Shown here one piece after another: positions 12,700-16,216 of a stretch of 16,216 nucleotides of DNA. How positions within the stretch are numbered: the stretch's first letter is position 1; every line of letters starts with the position of its first letter. A program made the position numbers and the translations under genes. The notes under the pieces were generated by a model that worked only from the letters and a program-made list of their open reading frames with translations, ran no database searches and had not been told where the DNA came from. The DNA comes from Comchoanobacter sp040266255 (GTDB lineage: Bacteria > Pseudomonadota > Gammaproteobacteria > Comchoanobacterales > Comchoanobacteraceae): the NCBI GenBank assembly GCA_040266255.1, contig JBDQEV010000022.1, forward strand, positions 1 to 16,216. Reading direction: 5' to 3'.

Positions 12700-13923
12700 A
12701 TGGATCAGACAGTCACAAAAAAGGTTATTGTTCCAGACCTAGGTGGACATGCTGAAAGCCGAGTGATTGAAGTTATTGTTCAGCAAGGTGAACAAGTTGA
12801 GCTAGATCAGGGATTAATTACATTAGAGTCTGAGAAGGCGGCCATGGAAGTGCCTTCTCCATTTTCTGGTCAGGTTACTGAGATTTTGGTGAAGCCGAAT
12901 GATATGGTCTCACCCGGTGATGTAATTGCTATAGTCCAAGCAGAGATGAATCATAAAGGTGATGACAGTGTAGCAGTTGAACCTGAACTGGAAAAAGTGA
13001 TTGAACCACAACCAGATATTATGGTTGAAGCCAACTGTGATCGGGTGCATGCCGGGCCATTTGTGAGACGGATTGCTCGTGAAATGGGGCTAGATCTAAG
13101 TGAAATTAAGGGCAGTGGTTCTTCTCAGCAGATTACCCCTAAAGATATTGAGCAATACCTTCGTGGGCAATCAACACAAACTCAAGTACAGCAGTATGAT
13201 CTAAGTGCTTATGATCAGCGAGACTCTATCGCAGTTTCATCTACTGGGGTATATGCATCTCAGCATTTAACTCAGTGTTGGCAATCTATTCCTATGGTGA
13301 CACACCATTGTCAGGTTGATATTACAAAGTTAGATGATTTAAGGCGCAAGCACCAAAGTGCGTGCGAAGAGATGGGAGGTAAGCTTACAGTACTACCAAT
13401 ACTTTTGAAAGTTATCAGTAAGTTGTTAGATCTCCATCCAGTCTTTAATCGTCTCTTTGTCGCACACGACAGTCATGCACAGATAAAAACACATCATATT
13501 GGCATTGCAGTTGATACACCAAATGGTTTACTGGTTCCAGTGCTGCAGAATGTGAATCATAAAGATATTGTTGCAATTTCAAAAGACATTCTTCGCTTAG
13601 CGTCTTTGGCAAAAGAAGGAAAGTTATCAACACAACAAATGCAAGGTGGCAGTACAACAATCTCTAGTTTAGGGCATCTAATTGATGGGTACTTTACTCC
13701 AATTATTAATGCACCACAGGCATCTATTTTTGGTGTGACCAAAGCAACTCTGGTGCCTAAAGTTCTAGATAAAAGAATCGCACCAAGGTTAATGTTGCCA
13801 ATTTCACTAAGCTATGATCATAGAGTGATTAATGGTGCTGATGCAGCAAAACTGTTAAAAGATTTTCAAAGTATCGTAGATGAGATTGCAGAATTAAATG
13901 ATTCGCTATTGATGTATAACTAG
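12700..13923 (+). CDS. aceF: pyruvate dehydrogenase E2, dihydrolipoyllysine acetyltransferase
   Basis: E2 forms the core of the complex and transfers the acetyl group from lipoamide to CoA. The 407 residues contain a single N-terminal lipoyl domain (about 5-82) with the lipoylated lysine Lys46 in ESEKAAMEV. An acidic linker (about 85-112) follows, then a peripheral-subunit-binding domain (about 117-155, AGPFVRRIAREMGLDLSEIK) that docks E1 or E3, and the acetyltransferase core (about 170-407). The core shows STTISSLGHLIDGYFTPIIN (318-337) and the active-site SYDHRVINGADAA with His374. Asn in place of Asp in HRVIDG is also seen in Azotobacter/Pseudomonas-type E2 and is not a defect. E. coli AceF has three lipoyl domains in about 630 residues, so this is the compact form. 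The ATG follows the aceE stop by 1 nt, with GAGGG 7 nt upstream. Confidence 0.97.
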   Translation: MDQTVTKKVIVPDLGGHAESRVIEVIVQQGEQVELDQGLITLESEKAAMEVPSPFSGQVTEILVKPNDMVSPGDVIAIVQAEMNHKGDDSVAVEPELEKVIEPQPDIMVEANCDRVHAGPFVRRIAREMGLDLSEIKGSGSSQQITPKDIEQYLRGQSTQTQVQQYDLSAYDQRDSIAVSSTGVYASQHLTQCWQSIPMVTHHCQVDITKLDDLRRKHQSACEEMGGKLTVLPILLKVISKLLDLHPVFNRLFVAHDSHAQIKTHHIGIAVDTPNGLLVPVLQNVNHKDIVAISKDILRLASLAKEGKLSTQQMQGGSTTISSLGHLIDGYFTPIINAPQASIFGVTKATLVPKVLDKRIAPRLMLPISLSYDHRVINGADAAKLLKDFQSIVDEIAELNDSLLMYN

Positions 13924-13938
13924 ATTGGGGAGATAGAA

Positions 13939-15345
13939 ATGAGTGAAGTAACACATGAGAGTTTTGATGTTGTTGTCATTGGTGGCGGGCCAGCTGGTAT
14001 TGCAGCAGCATACCGTTGTCAAGATGGTGGTTTAAGCACGCTACTGGTGAATCAATATGAGGATCTTGGAGGCGTCTGCCTTAATGTGGGCTGTATTCCA
14101 TCAAAAGCATTATTGGGCATTGCGAAAACAATGTATGATGCAAAGTCTAGTGCAGCAAGAGGTATTTTATTTGAAGAACCAAGTATTGATATAGAAGCAC
14201 TAAGAAACTCGGTAAATGAATCTGTAGATAAGCTATCGATGGGTTTGGCAATGCTGGGTAAAAAACGACGTGTGCGCAGTGTGGTTGGGCATGCTTCTTT
14301 TAAGGATGCATTTACATTGGATGTACATGGCGAAGAACCAATGCAGGTGACATTTAAGCATGCAATTATTGCAACAGGGTCAAAACCAAATCGTCCACAG
14401 TTTTTACCAAAAGATGATCGCATATTTGATTCAACAGGTGCACTTAGACTAGATAAGTCTGACGGTGTGCTTGTAGTGATTGGGGGAGGCGTGATTGGCT
14501 GTGAGATGGCCACCATTTATAATGCACTTGGGTGTGAAGTAGTGGTGATAGAATACTTTGATCGTATTATGTTAGGTGCTGATTTGCAGCATGCAAATCT
14601 ATGTAAAAAGACCATGGAAGAACGGGGCATACAATTCATTACCGGTGCTAAAGTTGCTTCAGTTGATTGTTCAGATTCAATTTTGGTTCAATATGAAGTA
14701 GCAGGCAAAATTGAAGAAATTAATTGTGATCAAATTTTATACGCAGTGGGCCGACATCCTTATACAGAAGGCCTAGGCCTTGAAGGCATTGATGTTGGTG
14801 TTGATGAGCATGGTTTTATTAAGGTTGATGAGTATTTACGAAGCCACTTGGATCATATCTATGCAATTGGGGATGTTGCAAAAACAGATTTTGATAATGC
14901 TATGTTAGCTCATAGATCATCTGCACATGGTCATGTTGTATCTGAGGTCATTGCAGGTAAAAATATTCGTTATGATCATATTTGTATGCCATCAGTTTCT
15001 TATACGGATCCTGAAGTTGCATGGGTTGGAAAGCAAGAGGATGAATTAAAAGATTCTGATAAAAGCTATCAAGTTGGAAAATTCCCTTGGGCAGCATGTG
15101 GGAGAGCAGTTGCAACACATCATACAAATGGACATACAAAAGTATTTGCAGATGAAGATGGATATATTCTAGGTGCAAGTATTGTTGGTCGTGATGCAGG
15201 TGAATTAATTGGTGTATATTGTCTTGCAATAGAAATGGGTGCTACTTTATCTGATTTAGCATTGACGATTATGCCACATCCAACACTGGTCGAGACAACA
15301 AAGCAAGCATGTGAAGTTGCATTGGGGACTAGCACTGATCAGTAA
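13939..15345 (+). CDS. lpdA: dihydrolipoamide dehydrogenase (E3)
   Basis: This FAD flavoprotein reoxidises the dihydrolipoyl group of E2 and passes electrons to NAD+. The 468 residues show the FAD-binding IGGGPAG (14-20), the redox disulfide GGVCLNVGC with Cys47 and Cys52, the NAD-binding IGGGVIG (181-187), the second FAD contact YAIGDVA, and the C-terminal catalytic dyad HPTLVE with His447 and Glu452 from the partner subunit. The HAHPT motif reads MPHPT here, but the catalytic His is retained. There is no N-terminal lipoyl domain. GGGGAG precedes the ATG by 6 nt, and aceF ends 15 nt upstream. It is the last gene of the operon; its final 17 bp overlap the converging MATE-like gene and no intrinsic terminator is visible after it. 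It could also serve 2-oxoglutarate dehydrogenase, as Lpd does in many bacteria. Confidence 0.97.
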   Translation: MSEVTHESFDVVVIGGGPAGIAAAYRCQDGGLSTLLVNQYEDLGGVCLNVGCIPSKALLGIAKTMYDAKSSAARGILFEEPSIDIEALRNSVNESVDKLSMGLAMLGKKRRVRSVVGHASFKDAFTLDVHGEEPMQVTFKHAIIATGSKPNRPQFLPKDDRIFDSTGALRLDKSDGVLVVIGGGVIGCEMATIYNALGCEVVVIEYFDRIMLGADLQHANLCKKTMEERGIQFITGAKVASVDCSDSILVQYEVAGKIEEINCDQILYAVGRHPYTEGLGLEGIDVGVDEHGFIKVDEYLRSHLDHIYAIGDVAKTDFDNAMLAHRSSAHGHVVSEVIAGKNIRYDHICMPSVSYTDPEVAWVGKQEDELKDSDKSYQVGKFPWAACGRAVATHHTNGHTKVFADEDGYILGASIVGRDAGELIGVYCLAIEMGATLSDLALTIMPHPTLVETTKQACEVALGTSTDQ

Positions 15346-16216
15346 GCATCGTGACTGGAGCACTTTTGTATCTGAGGTATAGCCCAGAGCAGGCTAGAAT
15401 CCCATATAAAGGTAAAATCACTAAAGGTAAAGTGGTAGGTGTTATCGATAAGTAATTGGCATAGATAAATGTAGGTAGGACTAAAAACCCCCACATGTTA
15501 AATGAGAATATCACCATTGACATAAATGTATCACCAAATGCTGCAAGAATATTGGTTAAAATATAAGCAATACCATCTAGTAAGAAGAATATAATAAGGC
15601 CATTCATGGCCATGATAACTTGGTTCTTGATGTGTATTGACTCTGCATCTAAGTTGAAGATGCCAACAACCCATTCTGGTTCAACTAAACAGACAACACT
15701 GAGTGTAAACACAAAGCATAAATGTATTTTTAGTGCACTGCCTAATAGGGTGCTAATGTCATTAAGCTGTGATGCGCCTACATAGTTAGCAGCAAGTGTT
15801 TTTACAGCATTTCCTAGTTCACTATAGGTGAACATAAATAAAATGAATAAGTTTTGAGCGATAGAGCTGATCAGTAAAAAGTCATCACCTAAGTTTGCCA
15901 TGATTGAGATGATAAATGCCCAAGCTGACATTTCAAAAAAGTGAGACGCTGCTTCTGGGTAGCCAAGCCTAAGTGCTCTTGTCATCAGGCTGACATCAAG
16001 AGTGAATCGATGTGTCAAATATTTTTTTTGATTATGCGGTGAGAGTAGCATCCACATCAGCATGGATACCTGGAATAACATTGATGCAACAGTCGCATAT
16101 GCAGCACCAACCGCTCCGAACTCTGGGATCCATAAAAGATCTAGACCAATATTAATTAAGTTAGTCATAATGAGTGTAATTAAGACAATATAGTTTTGGT
16201 ATGTCCCAATTAAAAA
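15329..16216 (-). CDS. MATE-family efflux transporter, C-terminal part (runs off right edge)
   Basis: The frame is open from the window edge to the TAG at 15331-15329, 295 residues, so the start lies beyond the window. An internal Met at 16168 is not the true start, because the upstream residues FLIGTYQNYIVLITLIMTNL continue the family pattern. TNLINIGLDLLWIPEFGAVGAAYATV is the characteristic helix pair of MATE exporters, followed by LRLGYPEAASHFFEMSAWAF, the start of the second half, and several further membrane helices (AFGDTFMSMVIFSFNMWGFL). MATE proteins expel cationic drugs or metabolites using a Na+ or H+ gradient; the substrate here is unknown. The missing part is about one third of a typical protein of roughly 450 residues. 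It converges on lpdA with a 17-bp overlap. Confidence 0.85.
   Translation of the reverse strand, partial: FLIGTYQNYIVLITLIMTNLINIGLDLLWIPEFGAVGAAYATVASMLFQVSMLMWMLLSPHNQKKYLTHRFTLDVSLMTRALRLGYPEAASHFFEMSAWAFIISIMANLGDDFLLISSIAQNLFILFMFTYSELGNAVKTLAANYVGASQLNDISTLLGSALKIHLCFVFTLSVVCLVEPEWVVGIFNLDAESIHIKNQVIMAMNGLIIFFLLDGIAYILTNILAAFGDTFMSMVIFSFNMWGFLVLPTFIYANYLSITPTTLPLVILPLYGILACSGLYLRYKSAPVTMLTDQC

Noticed and set aside
13816..13842. Asn instead of Asp in the AceF active-site motif (HRVINGA)
   Set aside because: The same Asn occurs in Azotobacter/Pseudomonas-type E2, so it is a known functional variant.
1..16216. CRISPR array, transposon ends, replication origin or toxin-antitoxin pair
   Set aside because: No regularly spaced repeats, long terminal inverted repeats, clusters of DnaA boxes or paired small genes were seen on reading both strands.

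Overview
The window looks like a chromosomal segment of a low-GC (roughly 40% by eye) gammaproteobacterium. The evidence is a homodimeric-type pyruvate dehydrogenase E1 (AceE) followed by AceF and Lpd, rsmI directly upstream of a bacterial type A RNase P RNA (a neighbourhood known in several gammaproteobacteria), and standard sigma-70-like promoters. Several traits suggest a lineage away from the well-studied enterics, perhaps host-associated: an archaeal/eukaryotic-type prolyl-tRNA synthetase, a trimmed RNase P RNA, a one-lipoyl-domain AceF, and a run of small, fast-diverging exported proteins. The host association is inference; no transposon, phage gene or CRISPR array was seen.

Layout. (1) 1-369, minus: 5' part of an exported porin-like protein cut by the left edge, divergent from proS. 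(2) 499-1965, plus: proS, overlapping by 4 bp the 3' end of a minus-strand site-2-protease-like membrane protein (1962-2612) whose zinc-binding HExxH is RExxK. (3) 2717-2789, plus: tRNA-Thr(TGT) with a strong promoter, next to a minus-strand membrane alpha/beta-hydrolase-like protein (2792-3940). (4) 4069-7777, plus: five signal-peptide proteins of about 170-220 residues, probably small outer-membrane barrels. At least three are related through a C-terminal 'G-aromatic/Ile-A-K-S/A-I' signature. Three clear intrinsic terminators and four predicted promoters split the cluster into units. (5) 7875-9054, plus: rsmI then rnpB. (6) 9079-15345, plus: a CPA2-type cation/proton antiporter followed at 1-15 nt gaps by aceE, aceF and lpdA, an apparent operon making the complete pyruvate dehydrogenase complex. 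(7) 15329-16216, minus: C-terminal part of a MATE-like multidrug transporter, overlapping lpdA by 17 bp tail to tail and running off the right edge.

How the genes work together. The clearest unit is the operon at 9079-15345: E1, E2 and E3 convert pyruvate to acetyl-CoA, and a membrane antiporter lies just upstream in the same transcription unit. No terminator or promoter-sized gap separates rnpB from the antiporter, so rnpB transcription may feed the operon. The second theme is the cell envelope: five or six exported barrel-like proteins plus two unusual membrane proteins (the pseudo-protease and the membrane hydrolase) occupy the left half. The most unusual items are the pseudo-S2P, the membrane-inserted hydrolase and the barrel-gene cluster. 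I did not see a clear new defence or mobile system.
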